Positions 23,301-29,927 of a DNA stretch of 64,000 bases are shown here, piece by piece. Origin of the DNA: JADKBO01 sp965230345 (GTDB lineage Bacteria > Bacteroidota > Bacteroidia > Chitinophagales > Saprospiraceae); NCBI GenBank assembly GCA_965230345.1, contig CBDDKR010000002.1, positions 2,232,001 through 2,296,000 on the forward strand, given 5' to 3'. Positions within the stretch are counted from its first letter, which is position 1, and every line of letters starts with the position of its first letter. The notes below the pieces were generated by a model. The model saw only the letters and a list, made by a program, of their open reading frames with translations, searched no databases and was not told where the DNA came from. The translations under genes and the position numbers were made by a program.

Positions 23301-26300
23301 TCCGCACTATTATGGAGATACGATTAAGTACGTGATCGAAGTATACAATCAAGGTAATGATACGATTACGAATATAAGCTTACAAAACATCAAAGGAGAA
23401 GGCTTAGACTTTATCGATCATGTAGACCATACGGCATCAGGCTGGGTGGAGACGAGCGATACGGAGTTGAATGTATTGTTGGAAGAAGAATTAGGTCCTG
23501 GAGATACGAGCAGGCTGTGTGTGTATGTAGAAGTTGTAGCAGATGAAGAAGTGGATGTGAACTCATGGGAGATGAACGTAGAGATTACGAGTTTTGAGTT
23601 ACCATCTTCACCAGGGGTATCGAAGAGTGATATCGATAGTACTCCAGATGAAGACCCAGATAACGATAGTGGCGGTAATGCAGAAGACGATACGAATGAT
23701 GAGACGGATGGCGACGGAAGTGGCGATCCAAACGATCCATTGGAAGATGAAGATCCAGACAAAGATGAAGATGATCAAGATGTAGAAGAGATTAAGGTAT
23801 ATGATTTGGCATTGATTGTTCAGATTGATAGTATGCCTCCAGTACTGCCAGTGGTTCCAGGAGATGTTATTAAGTTCAGGATAGTATTGGATAACCAAGG
23901 AAATACGAGTGCGAGTGGCATAGGCTTGGTGAGTCATATGATGCCAGAGAATTTATCTTTAGCGAGTCATGTAGGGAATAGCGATTGGAGTAGTGTGAGT
24001 AGTTCAGAGCATGTGATGACGTATGGAGGGCCCTTAGCGAGTGGGTTACGAGATACGGTATGTGTGTACTACGAGGTAGTAGGCGGCGCGATGGCAGACA
24101 TCATCATATGGAGTGAGATTACGGGAAGTACGGAGTATGGGCCGGATTGTCAGGATGCGGATTCTGTATACGATAATGACAATACGAATGATAGTGGAGG
24201 AAATGCGAACGATGCGACGGATGATGAGTACTACGGAGATGGAAGTGGGGATCCGACTGACCCAGTAGAAGATAGCGATCCAGATAAGGATGAAGACGAT
24301 CATGATGTTGCGCCATTGGATGCATTTGATTTGGCGTTGAAGTTGTATCACGAGGAGACGACTCCGATCAGTTTGGGACAAGAGATCAAGTATACGTTGG
24401 AGTTATACAACCAAGGTAATTTTGGAGCAGACAGCATAGATATCGTATTGTATGTACCGACGGGATTAGAGTTGAGTGGTCATGCGATGAATGCGGGCTG
24501 GGAGGAAGTAGGCCCAGGGAAGTTGATGTTGGACTATGATGAGTTATTGGGCGATCACGATAGTACGAGTATGTGTGTGTATATGGAGACGTTGATAGGG
24601 AGTTCAGCTGAAGACTACTTGTTGTATGCGGAGGTGAGTTATGCAGAAGATATATTTGATAGAGACATGAGTAATTTGGATATTGATTCTAGTTACGATA
24701 TGGACAATGGTAATGACAGTGGAGGGCGTCCAAGTTCGGGATATGAGCAAGGGTCAGCCTTGGGTACGAATGGAGAGGACAATCAGATATTTGAAGCGGG
24801 GATAATAGATGAGGACGAAGACGATCACGATCCAGCCTGGGTACCAGTAATGGATTTGGCGACGATAATTACGGTACCACAGATACAACCTGTATTGAGT
24901 GGAGATGATGTGACGTTCTGTATAGAGGTTCATAACCAAGGGAACTTAGCAGTAGGAACGTATAGATTGGAAGATTATATACCATCAGGGTTTATGTTGA
25001 GTCCAGTGGATACGAATGGCTGGGCGCTGGTAGGAGATTCTACGATTAGTTTGGAAGTAGACGATACGTTGCTACCAGGAGATACGTCTCAGCTGAAGTT
25101 GCAATTGCGAGTATTGGATAAGGTGACGGTATTGCAATTGGTCGATGAGGTAGAGATTACGTATGTAGAAGATACAACGGGGAGAGATATGACTCTATTG
25201 GATATCGATAGTACACCAGATGGAGACGAAGACAATGATGTAGGCGGTAATCCTTACGATGATACGAATGATGAGTTGGAGGAGTCTTCGTTGGATGGAG
25301 TAGATGAAGATGATCACGATCCTGCGGCTCCACCGGTATTGGATATTGCGTTGAAGGTGGAGACGCCAACGGATACTCCAGTAGAGATAGGCGATACGGT
25401 TAAGTTTACGATAAGCTTGTACAATCAAGGGAATGTAGATGTGACGAATATGGATATTACGAACTACATACCAACAGGATTGAGTTATATAGGTCATGTA
25501 GGGAATGCAGGCTGGGCTCATACGGTAGGCGATAGTACGGCAGTGTATACGTATAGCGATACGTTGGGAAGGTTTAGTACAGATACGATATGCTTGTATA
25601 TGGAGGTTAATGCTACTGCTACGCCCAAGACGGTGGTGAATATGGCAGAGGTAAGCTATATAGAAGATACGCTGGGTAATGACATCAGCGATCGAGACAT
25701 CGATAGTGAGTCAGACGATAGCAATGGGAATGACAAGGGCAATGACTTGTATTCGGAAGAGGATAATAAGTTGGATGAGTTTGGCCGCTACGGTGAGGAT
25801 GAAGATGACCACGATCAAGCGTTTGTGAATATGTGTGGAGAGATGGCAGCACATGGACAGGTTAACATCAGTTTGGATGAGACGTGTTCAGGACAGTTGC
25901 AAGCATCGGTGTTGTTGATCGGGGATTTGTATCCTAACAAGTTGTATACGTTGGAGATTCGTGATGAGGATGGTAATGTACGTCCTACGGATGTGTTTAC
26001 GGTATCGGACTTGGGATCTCGTTTTACGGTAGAGGTATGTTTACCGTTGTGTGAGAATATATGCACATGGAGTGAGATAGTGATCGAAGATAAGTTTGCA
26101 CCATACTTTACGAGTTGCGTTTCAGATACGATATCGTGTGTGTCGCCATTGAGCAGTGCATTGTTACCAGAGGTAGGCGATAATTGTGGAGCGGAATTGG
26201 TATTGGTAGATCAGGTATATGAGAAGATCGCATGCGATAGCTTGTTGTTGGGTAAATACATCAGAAAGTACATAGCGGTAGATGGATATGGGAATGTGAG

Positions 26301-29300
26301 TTTAGATACATGCACTCAAGAGGTAAGTATAAGGAGGACAGATCTGAGTGGGATAGTTTTCCCAGATCAGTACATAGGTGGCAATGCGCTGTCGTGCAAT
26401 AGTTTTGCGAGCTTGCCGAATGGGGCACCACTGCCAAGTGTTACGGGAGTACCGAGTTTGAATGGTGTGGCGTTGTATCCGTTTAATAATTCTGTGATTT
26501 GCAATGGATTTGTGGATTATGAGGATGAAGTGAAGCGGTTCAACAACGACTGTAAGGTGCGTGTTACACGAAGATGGAAGATAGGAGAGTGGCATTGTGA
26601 TACGATAGCAAGAAGAGAGATTATCCAGTATATAGAGATCGTGGATAAGGAAGGTCCTGTATTGGTATCCCCACCGAATATGGAGGTGAGTGTGAGTGGA
26701 CATGGTTGTAGCACAGAAGTGATATTGCCAGCCGCAGCGGTTAGCGACAATTGTTCAGAGGTAGTAGAAGTGTATGTATCTACGGGTTCGGGAGTATTGA
26801 ATAGCAATGGCGGCTTGATAAGCTTAGAGGTGGGCGATCATAATGTGGTTTATACGGCTAAAGATGCTTGTGGTAATATAGGACAGACGGAGATGCGAGT
26901 TTTGGTACGAGATGAATTAGAGCCAGTAGCGTTGTGTGAGACCTATACGACGGTGAGCTTACAGAATACAGGAGAAGTTTGGTTGCAAGCGAGCAGTATA
27001 GATGATGGAAGTTTTGATGGGTGTGGATCGGTAGAAATATCAATCAGACGGATGGATGACCCATGTGGACTTACGGGAGTGAGTTTTGGCGACGAGGTAG
27101 GCTTCTGTTGTAGTGATGCAGGGACGCATCAGATGGTGGTATTGCGTGTTACGGATTCGAGTGGGAATACGAATGAGTGTATGGTAGAAGTAGAGGTACA
27201 GGATAAGAATGTACCCCAGGTAGTATGTCCATCGGATATGACGGTGACGTGTGATTATACATACGATAGTGCAGATCCATCGACTTACTTTGGAAGTGCG
27301 ACGTATGCGAATACAGCATGTCCAGGAAATATAGTAGTAAGAGATGAGGTTACGGAAGAGGATTTGGACAATTGTAGAACAGGAAGTGTATACAGAAGAA
27401 TAGAGTTTGAATTTAACGGTAGTTTGTTGACGAGTTGTGAACAAGTGATAGAGTTTGAATCTACTACTCCCTTGGATTCCAATACTATAGAATGGCCACT
27501 GGACTATACGTCGAGTATAGAGTGTAGCGAGCAGGACTTAGAGCCGGGAGATTTACCATTGGATTATGGATATCCACGAGTGCCAGATGGAGTATGTAAT
27601 TTGGTAGGAATAGAGAAGCAAGATCAACGTTTTGATTTTGCGGGCAATGGCTCGTGTTTTAAGATCATAAGGACGTGGAGTGTAATAGATTGGTGTGGGA
27701 ATGTAAACAGTCCGACGATAGCGGAGTATACGCATGAGCAGGTATTGATCGTAAACAACAGTACGCGACCCTTGATTACGAGTGCTGATACATTGGTGAG
27801 TATATGTAGTTACGATGCGAACTGTAGTTCAGTACCGATTAAATTGACGGCTTCTGCGACAGATGACTGTACGCCATTAGAAGAATTGCAGTGGGATTAT
27901 GTTATAACACTGGAAGATGGATCTACGATAAATGGGAATGGGAACGATGCGAGTGGATTGTATCCAATAGGCAGACATTATGTAGAGTATGAGGTGCGCG
28001 ACAAGTGTGGGAACATAGAGCGAACGGGATATGAGTTTGAGATCAAGAATTGTAAGGCACCGACGGCGTATTGTTTATCAGGGTTGAGTACGGCCTTGGT
28101 GGCGATGGATACGCAGGGCGGTGATGGCTTGCCAGATACGGAGATGGCATTGATCGTGCCATCGATGTTTGACAATGGTAGTGTGCATGATTGTGGATAC
28201 CCAGTGGTGTTGAGTTTTTCATCAGATGTGACGGATACGTTGCGAAGTTTATCGTGTTCAGAATTAGGCATGTATGGAGTAGAGTTATGGGTTACGGATA
28301 TCAATGGCAATCAGAGTTACTGTTCAACGTTTATCGAGGTTATCGATAGCAATGATTTTGACTTCTGCATACAGCGACAGTCAGAAGTGAGGGGACGAAT
28401 CAGTACGAGTAGAGGAGAATGGGTATCGGCGAGTACGGTACACCTAGAGGGCAGTGAAGATCGAGTGACGGTTACGGACACATTGGGGCAGTATGGATTT
28501 GATCAAGTAGATGAAGATAGTGACTATATGGTGATACCGCACAAGGATGGCGATGATATGAATGGAGTGAGTACATTGGATTTGATATTGATACAGCGTC
28601 ATATATTGGGGATATCGAAGTTTGACAATCCATACGATATGATAGCGGCGGATGTGAATAGTGATGAGCGAGTGACGGCATCAGATTTGGTAGAGTTGCG
28701 TAAGTTGATATTAGGCTTGCACAGTGCGTTTCCTAATAATACATCGTGGCGTTTTGTAGATGAGGGCCATAGTTTTGGAAGTATGACGAATCCATGGGTA
28801 GAGGAACTAAAGGAAGACTATGCGATAGCAGCTCTGTCTGGTGATATGGAGGTCGACTTTGTTGGAGTGAAGATAGGCGATGTAAATGGCGATGTGGAGA
28901 CAGGGTTAAGAGTAGTCGATGAGTTGGAGTCACGAACAAGAGAGACGTATAGCGTACGAGTAGAGGATAGGCTAGTGAAGTCAGGAGAAGAGTTAGAATT
29001 GGTATTTGCTGGTTCTACGGAAGGCTTGAGTGGTTATCAGATGGAGATGTTGTTATCGGGATTAGAGGTTAAAGGAGTAAGCAGAGGCGGACAAGAGTTG
29101 ACAAGGGATAGTTGGTATGTTACGGAAGAGGGCGTATTACGAATGGTATCGGTAGAAGAACCAGGAGAGTCTTGGGAAGAGTTGATCAGAGTAGAAGTGA
29201 TGGTTGAGGAGAGTGGACGATTAAGCGACAAGGTAAGGCTGGTATCGGATCGCTTGAGCTCAGAGGTGTATGAGATGGAGACATTAGCGAGTTCTTCGAT

Positions 29301-29595
29301 AGAGATAATGTGGGAAGATCAGGAGATAACCCCAGGAATGGAAGTTAGTCAGAATGAGCCGAATCCATGGATAACGACGACGAGTATCGAGATAGGAATG
29401 CCAGAGGTTGGGCAAGTTGTATTGCGAGTGAAAGATGTTACGGGTAAGCTGTTATTGTCCAAGGATCTGAAACTGACTAAAGGGAAGAACATGGTGACTA
29501 TAGATAGAGATGATCTACCGTACAGTGGCATCTTACTCTATGAGGTAGAATACGGAGACCAAGTAGTAACAAAGAAGATGATATCATTAAGATAA
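11380..29595 (+). CDS. Giant (6071 aa) T9SS-secreted surface protein with DUF11 repeat array, HYR-like domains and dockerin-like segment
   Basis: One uninterrupted 18.2-kb frame. The hydrophobic signal segment (ILFLFIICGLF) sits at residues 33-43. The ATG at 11437 (residue 20) would give a more normal signal peptide, while the ATG at 11380 has the AT-rich leader typical here. Residues 150-317 form a DNRLRE-like beta domain, then about 2100 residues of Cys-containing DUF11-like domains. Three repeats of about 155 residues start near 2430, 2583 and 2742 (FDDDF, SGEGLYN motifs). Eleven DUF11-type repeats follow from 2891 to 4817 (YNQGN, GDT, CIYLE), separated by linkers of about 55 residues rich in Asp such as DGDGSGDPNDP. 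HYR-like domains span 4817-5667. A dockerin-like segment (about 5723-5781; DVNSDERVTASDL) and KIGDVNG come next, then a beta domain and a type A T9SS signal (about 5987-6071; QNEPNPW). The acidic linkers may bind Ca2+ (inferred). The role is probably adhesion or an outer-surface stalk. Confidence 0.9.
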   Translation: MGHLHSSTLFYSLSRFTRNMLRLGLNQSLRKSILFLFIICGLFYNSSYSREMNIDEFDRVEFNSIWKNSNNSSELETNLIIFSDWLQSQGINVDNYDKMDWKQSIAFHKFNEYLDSECVYEKKNREIFEGLVKQFAFMMDTQECNTISSCEGDATQNTFTGLSLCDNSSLTIGATASGGMQVGMVFGGWTIPENAIITDAYIQFTASSGSSGAAAFQVYGEASDNANLFSNMEDVFSRIQTSNNVNWSPATWASAGDAGLAQRTPDLSDIIQEIIDRPGYVEGNNIGLIISGTGRRDAEAFDSDATSAPELCISYELPVQSPSTCAECPDISIVSLDGIPNFPEVDLLNLCSSPDTLTLLIYNGGECDIFDIDMTITFDEGLSYGGFITPNALNPGTGTVTEFDLSDLTVPVFRITQIDSSAAYIVDIAMQADCDVNIESEEDINLDASVSFTYNNDNGSTPTCTETITEVGAYNSGIKVPVLNALSISPSTRNISASNTPQCQRVTISQDGIDALLDEFVFQVQGIDQSVYEVASIDVNDILVPPTDYSYDPMTQQLSMTITNTYFTGNQNGNGDNFFDTDERLFVDVCYQVTGCTDQANFLNYEAFYGCNNKICGDITQIEGAVDFKPNYGASVNATNNLIQYGGICGDNLIFEFEVSSNNTNPLDGIWEDMFVKFNACIGGNVNLAALTMDGLNLPPEIVSTSGATVVIDFRELTSDIDGAGGLSDFDGDGLFDDLPGGDTLRFYVELEIGCADNANCSALSCSITSVEINGKRNCGQDFQEFESFPTPISYFYGEQDQFDNEIDSVGDCCGRPITEDFRFTRSDPTCSLWHPMKEGFYYSYLFGQENITPCAGGGDVYLEVTVTTNGTDRIPFIRYEEGSATYEGSPVPGVTWEYETVMLQNGDLDSVAVKIRIPAGDASNIDFEDYHWNLELMRECFPSDYMFTNVRVVEECTGCVGTDPCEIIRSCHQMWSYIRWSGCSCQCYFRTDVDTLYRLDYGYADASLTQPLTIDDVPEVDRTRFLPGDRVFVRNEYEALPGSDEFTTKADHLWQFFMYHNGYNAPLIADRQSMTIEGIYYEAAGGTRELVELPDCMKVPIGSAEDIGQYHYRRMTVYNGGIDRMNPNWTTHYAGAGNNDNCQNDPNENPTYSTDFVNYARHDQSIQDWYDYNRTYIALYWENAGPSCGTNESYDDEGCFEEWYAKYPFAPGDKFYIEYTVNMMHNPNYDLLMMNPGATNYGQSETFSGAFNLYQANEDQCTNVYLAGSCNSTRPYQGHIPGPVVVTDTVTVEDCDTDVEYTFTLTNPVPTPGMGETPWYENEYRPFMYTDYLEPNFPANMVYLNDGTIVMPDGSEIPIPQQYVDDDYGNLNCVNDGSGGICCVAEDSTQLAALRINDQDFYDGINILYPAGPDSPSESGSPCDDRPLIHDNLDPFPALLVTGDNFTSTYGLKYSLSSLCPEDIESTDFVMRAQFSEPYVPSLPGEAGGPFRTSALAGCGPGCLYNYPYSHINLFPNNPFTEYNFPWDGVTDGTGNNPTYYYWQNIVPNPEVSQGDKNPMRQTTNKQVTPDNFVDNSMDFPPLLPEIQNLLKADLAGQNETNVYTLCAGDAVGGGATHQNIVTSVEVPNSIEFIGAEDSGGNPLSSSLVSTTPTHKIYAIVVPGLTLAPGDCYEYTIITELLFCPIGVPELDTRVCATSVSGCLDPAKAAVLSVAGNACDIVDACYEYIREESDLQVEWDPQPMGEYGLCDNIPMGVRLKNVKPALLIELDLDWWFPAGLDFVPGSWQVCYPGGPTNTGPCVSIPDPTADPTDNSIFGTNFGYDEDAIWSMALPNNEIDQNGLKGIGVELNSDSNRVQFLFEVNTDCDEFVSGTRVYHQAFANDPCEQKISSMFVESDPIIIENANPADFAQFFVFAEPTKANCGEDATLTLSYLNIAPFGDTDETTMCVDLETETFDYMPGGFEWISPVGHNPTVTEETNGNISHVCFTVPDGIGPGELFQVGFNFTVPEDIDCGEQPLNIQVQSEIMDQSCMAQGVECSVYVLNSVNPQVDIEFLPPLNVDAQTLTSECPNIDQTVDLCYTIDLSNPGPSYNNDVEVILIRDINLNGILDEVIDEQIASNNHMVNLNNSDSTTLTSCFTVSLAESCPVFMKVMQTTDCVCDALDFYYDSIEPNFLNGIDEITLCPDQSFGIENCVSWDYSVMPAQGANIVPSVDNDSLYITLNDGYGVNTPVVLQVESEMGSCSPFQFDFEINSLEEFSFGPFETQTLCNVGCRDLELGIDEDLLSNATVLWTPSTYLDDPTSISPEICDPLADITYTIEITFDANGIMCQYSAMYSVEVEDQQMVDVFEDGSLCTLEESTFAAPSGFGVYKWTKINPDNSTQVVQFDGNNTLIASEEGDYFVEFSNLGDVCTRRSNIFRVVECPTFEKELTSITPTANINEYTVVYTIDVSSSSVYEVTYDLYDLPGFDDDISISSAAYVSSLGANSVLSLPMPAAPGWTLADDQSIMTGVSHTYTMTFVVSIDLEDGSGDDVYSVCGQGTGANNAVSGEGLYNLATLDLDDDPTNPEATDSDCGELPYIIMNKSHMSTTSTGKNCYDVIYQIDVENIGGAEDTYDLTDNIGFDDDFEVNDLSFTTNAVGLIGGSLDILQTSFVLADDQSISAGKVDTFSIIASVCIDLEDDTSIGDEVYSNSCGDISGNVSDPTSGEGLYNIAELDINNDGTMDLTSEACDDVPYLLFNKELTSSTRLADGTYDLVYSIEVENVGGASTEYDLFDSAAFDDDFEITSASYTYNGSSNVLSTTVPMNGWILASDRLINEFTSHTYTVEINIDYDFNDGTVGDDSYSACGSGTGAPSPGEGLYNAASIDWENDGDIDSMSISCEDLRIVDVALRKTIATAAPYSYDQEITFEIEVINQGSEILTDIELTDYLPCGFEYTGGSQPWQESGDNYTTVISGPINIGSSEIVTLTATLVPCTSEGNAFFNLVEVSDMYDEDGDNVNNEDVDSTPDQDPNNDSGGNPDDSTDDEVDGDGTGDHTDPIEDEDPDRDEDDHDGAEIAVCDLALVNILEVINDPISLSDTAKFQIVIRNQGNRTAQNVAVNYYIPNGLEYLPMNDSSTPSWTEVNSGLANVISDEVLTPGISDTICIYLRVNNLPTDEVTSESWTTVAEITGFEDGNGQSKTDDIDSTPDSDPTNDPGGNPEDDTNDEEDGNGSGDPNDPVEDGDPDKDEDDHDSEKVKVCDAASIVELVSTGEVSYGDTLKYIVKVYNQGNDGITNVLLNGEIGSGLEYLPGMNDALGWSEISEGSLSVELTNAILPGDSSDVCIYLEVLQSTDSDYDTWLVNTEIERYEDPNDPGVSKSDIDSTPDDDLDNDSGGNPEDDTDDETDGDGSGDPNDPLEDEDPDKDEDDQDVEDVAICDVSLVNKLSEIDSPLELGDTVKYIVVIENQGNRDIEDVEVVYHIPNGFNYLLINELPEHGWSSDALGSRVTMDGVLRPGSRDTVCIYLEVEHLGTDEVTADSWTTIAEVTQFLDDEGLVKTADADSTPDNDPTNDPGGNPEDDTNDEEDGDGSGDPNDPTEDSDPDKDEDDHDSEKVKVCDAASIVELVSTGEVSYGDTLKYIVKVYNQGNDGITNVLLNGEIGSGLEYLPGMNDALGWSEVSEGSLSVELTNAILPGDSSDVCIYLEVLQSTDSDYDTWLINTEIERYEDPNDPGVSKSDIDSTPDDDLDNDSGGNPEDDTDDETDGDGSGDPNDPLEDEDPDKDEDDQDVEDVAICDVSLVNKLSEIDSPLELGDTVKYIVVLENQGNRDIEDVEVLYHIPNGFNYLLINELPEHGWSSDALGSRVTMDGVLRPGSRDTVCIYLELEHLGTDEVTADSWTTIAEVTQFLDDEGLVKTADIDSVSDEDPTNDPGGNPEDDTNDEEDGDGSGDPNDPLEDSDPDKDEDDHDSERIGVCDASVIVYTEASAPHYYGDTIKYVIEVYNQGNDTITNISLQNIKGEGLDFIDHVDHTASGWVETSDTELNVLLEEELGPGDTSRLCVYVEVVADEEVDVNSWEMNVEITSFELPSSPGVSKSDIDSTPDEDPDNDSGGNAEDDTNDETDGDGSGDPNDPLEDEDPDKDEDDQDVEEIKVYDLALIVQIDSMPPVLPVVPGDVIKFRIVLDNQGNTSASGIGLVSHMMPENLSLASHVGNSDWSSVSSSEHVMTYGGPLASGLRDTVCVYYEVVGGAMADIIIWSEITGSTEYGPDCQDADSVYDNDNTNDSGGNANDATDDEYYGDGSGDPTDPVEDSDPDKDEDDHDVAPLDAFDLALKLYHEETTPISLGQEIKYTLELYNQGNFGADSIDIVLYVPTGLELSGHAMNAGWEEVGPGKLMLDYDELLGDHDSTSMCVYMETLIGSSAEDYLLYAEVSYAEDIFDRDMSNLDIDSSYDMDNGNDSGGRPSSGYEQGSALGTNGEDNQIFEAGIIDEDEDDHDPAWVPVMDLATIITVPQIQPVLSGDDVTFCIEVHNQGNLAVGTYRLEDYIPSGFMLSPVDTNGWALVGDSTISLEVDDTLLPGDTSQLKLQLRVLDKVTVLQLVDEVEITYVEDTTGRDMTLLDIDSTPDGDEDNDVGGNPYDDTNDELEESSLDGVDEDDHDPAAPPVLDIALKVETPTDTPVEIGDTVKFTISLYNQGNVDVTNMDITNYIPTGLSYIGHVGNAGWAHTVGDSTAVYTYSDTLGRFSTDTICLYMEVNATATPKTVVNMAEVSYIEDTLGNDISDRDIDSESDDSNGNDKGNDLYSEEDNKLDEFGRYGEDEDDHDQAFVNMCGEMAAHGQVNISLDETCSGQLQASVLLIGDLYPNKLYTLEIRDEDGNVRPTDVFTVSDLGSRFTVEVCLPLCENICTWSEIVIEDKFAPYFTSCVSDTISCVSPLSSALLPEVGDNCGAELVLVDQVYEKIACDSLLLGKYIRKYIAVDGYGNVSLDTCTQEVSIRRTDLSGIVFPDQYIGGNALSCNSFASLPNGAPLPSVTGVPSLNGVALYPFNNSVICNGFVDYEDEVKRFNNDCKVRVTRRWKIGEWHCDTIARREIIQYIEIVDKEGPVLVSPPNMEVSVSGHGCSTEVILPAAAVSDNCSEVVEVYVSTGSGVLNSNGGLISLEVGDHNVVYTAKDACGNIGQTEMRVLVRDELEPVALCETYTTVSLQNTGEVWLQASSIDDGSFDGCGSVEISIRRMDDPCGLTGVSFGDEVGFCCSDAGTHQMVVLRVTDSSGNTNECMVEVEVQDKNVPQVVCPSDMTVTCDYTYDSADPSTYFGSATYANTACPGNIVVRDEVTEEDLDNCRTGSVYRRIEFEFNGSLLTSCEQVIEFESTTPLDSNTIEWPLDYTSSIECSEQDLEPGDLPLDYGYPRVPDGVCNLVGIEKQDQRFDFAGNGSCFKIIRTWSVIDWCGNVNSPTIAEYTHEQVLIVNNSTRPLITSADTLVSICSYDANCSSVPIKLTASATDDCTPLEELQWDYVITLEDGSTINGNGNDASGLYPIGRHYVEYEVRDKCGNIERTGYEFEIKNCKAPTAYCLSGLSTALVAMDTQGGDGLPDTEMALIVPSMFDNGSVHDCGYPVVLSFSSDVTDTLRSLSCSELGMYGVELWVTDINGNQSYCSTFIEVIDSNDFDFCIQRQSEVRGRISTSRGEWVSASTVHLEGSEDRVTVTDTLGQYGFDQVDEDSDYMVIPHKDGDDMNGVSTLDLILIQRHILGISKFDNPYDMIAADVNSDERVTASDLVELRKLILGLHSAFPNNTSWRFVDEGHSFGSMTNPWVEELKEDYAIAALSGDMEVDFVGVKIGDVNGDVETGLRVVDELESRTRETYSVRVEDRLVKSGEELELVFAGSTEGLSGYQMEMLLSGLEVKGVSRGGQELTRDSWYVTEEGVLRMVSVEEPGESWEELIRVEVMVEESGRLSDKVRLVSDRLSSEVYEMETLASSSIEIMWEDQEITPGMEVSQNEPNPWITTTSIEIGMPEVGQVVLRVKDVTGKLLLSKDLKLTKGKNMVTIDRDDLPYSGILLYEVEYGDQVVTKKMISLR
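20971..23250 (+). repeat. Tandem 1074-bp direct repeat (two full copies plus part of a third) inside the giant gene
   Basis: The segment beginning at 20971 recurs at 22045 (offset 1074 bases, 358 codons), and its linker part recurs again at 23119. Each unit encodes two DUF11 domains (CDAASIVELVSTGEVSYGD and CDVSLVNKLSEIDSPLELGD) and two Asp-rich linkers. Comparing the two translated copies I see only about nine residue differences, for example EISEGS/EVSEGS, WLVNTE/WLINTE and LEVEHLG/LELEHLG. Homology ends near 23260, where the next DUF11 domain diverges. The unit is a whole number of codons, so copy number can change without a frameshift. Confidence 0.92.
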
Positions 29596-29620
29596 AGGTG
29601 TTCAGTATTGATTGAAATTA

Positions 29621-29652
29621 AGGGTGTGATTCACTGAATCGCACCCTTTTTT
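29621..29652 (+). terminator. Intrinsic terminator after the giant DUF11 gene
   Basis: A 12-bp stem (AGGGTGTGATTC with GAATCGCACCCT, one wobble), a three-base loop ACT and a T run. It starts 26 bases after the stop codon. Confidence 0.9.
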
Positions 29653-29796
29653 ATGTTCAATAAAATACATTGTCTGAGCGAAACTTATCTTTTTATGATA
29701 TAACTCATGAATGGGTTAGCGTTAATGGCTTCTGAATAAGTCATCATGGAAAGGTGATTTTTTCTAGCAAGATGATAGGTGGAGTAAAGTAAACAT

Positions 29797-29834
29797 AGTC
29801 TTTCTGAATATTAAATTTAATATTCAGAAAGACT
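29797..29834. repeat. Perfect 38-bp palindrome
   Basis: Two 19-base arms meet without a loop at 29815/29816; the left arm begins AGTCTTTCTG and the right arm ends CAGAAAGACT, with an AT-rich centre. It lies 94 bases beyond the 3' end of the cyclophilin gene and 145 bases past the other terminator. It could be a bidirectional terminator without a long U tract, a cruciform-forming site or a protein-binding site. Confidence 0.75.
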
Positions 29835-29927
29835 TTAAAGTTTAAGGATATAAAAGGTGTCTCTTACCTATTCAATTAAAAGATCTAACAATGTTTATTA
29901 GATTTAGTAAGAGATGTCCTTATTCGA

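Larger units (their letters stand above)
29596..29927. other. Convergent intergenic region between giant gene and cyclophilin
   Basis: About 330 bases between the ends of two convergent genes. It holds a strong terminator (29621-29652), a perfect 38-bp palindrome (29797-29834) and otherwise unremarkable AT-rich sequence with no coding signal. Confidence 0.6.

Noticed and set aside
20241..27735. Many minus-strand open frames within the DUF11 array and HYR-like region, some repeated
   Set aside because: They recur because the plus-strand repeats recur, encode low-complexity Ser/Pro/His-rich products and have no start context.
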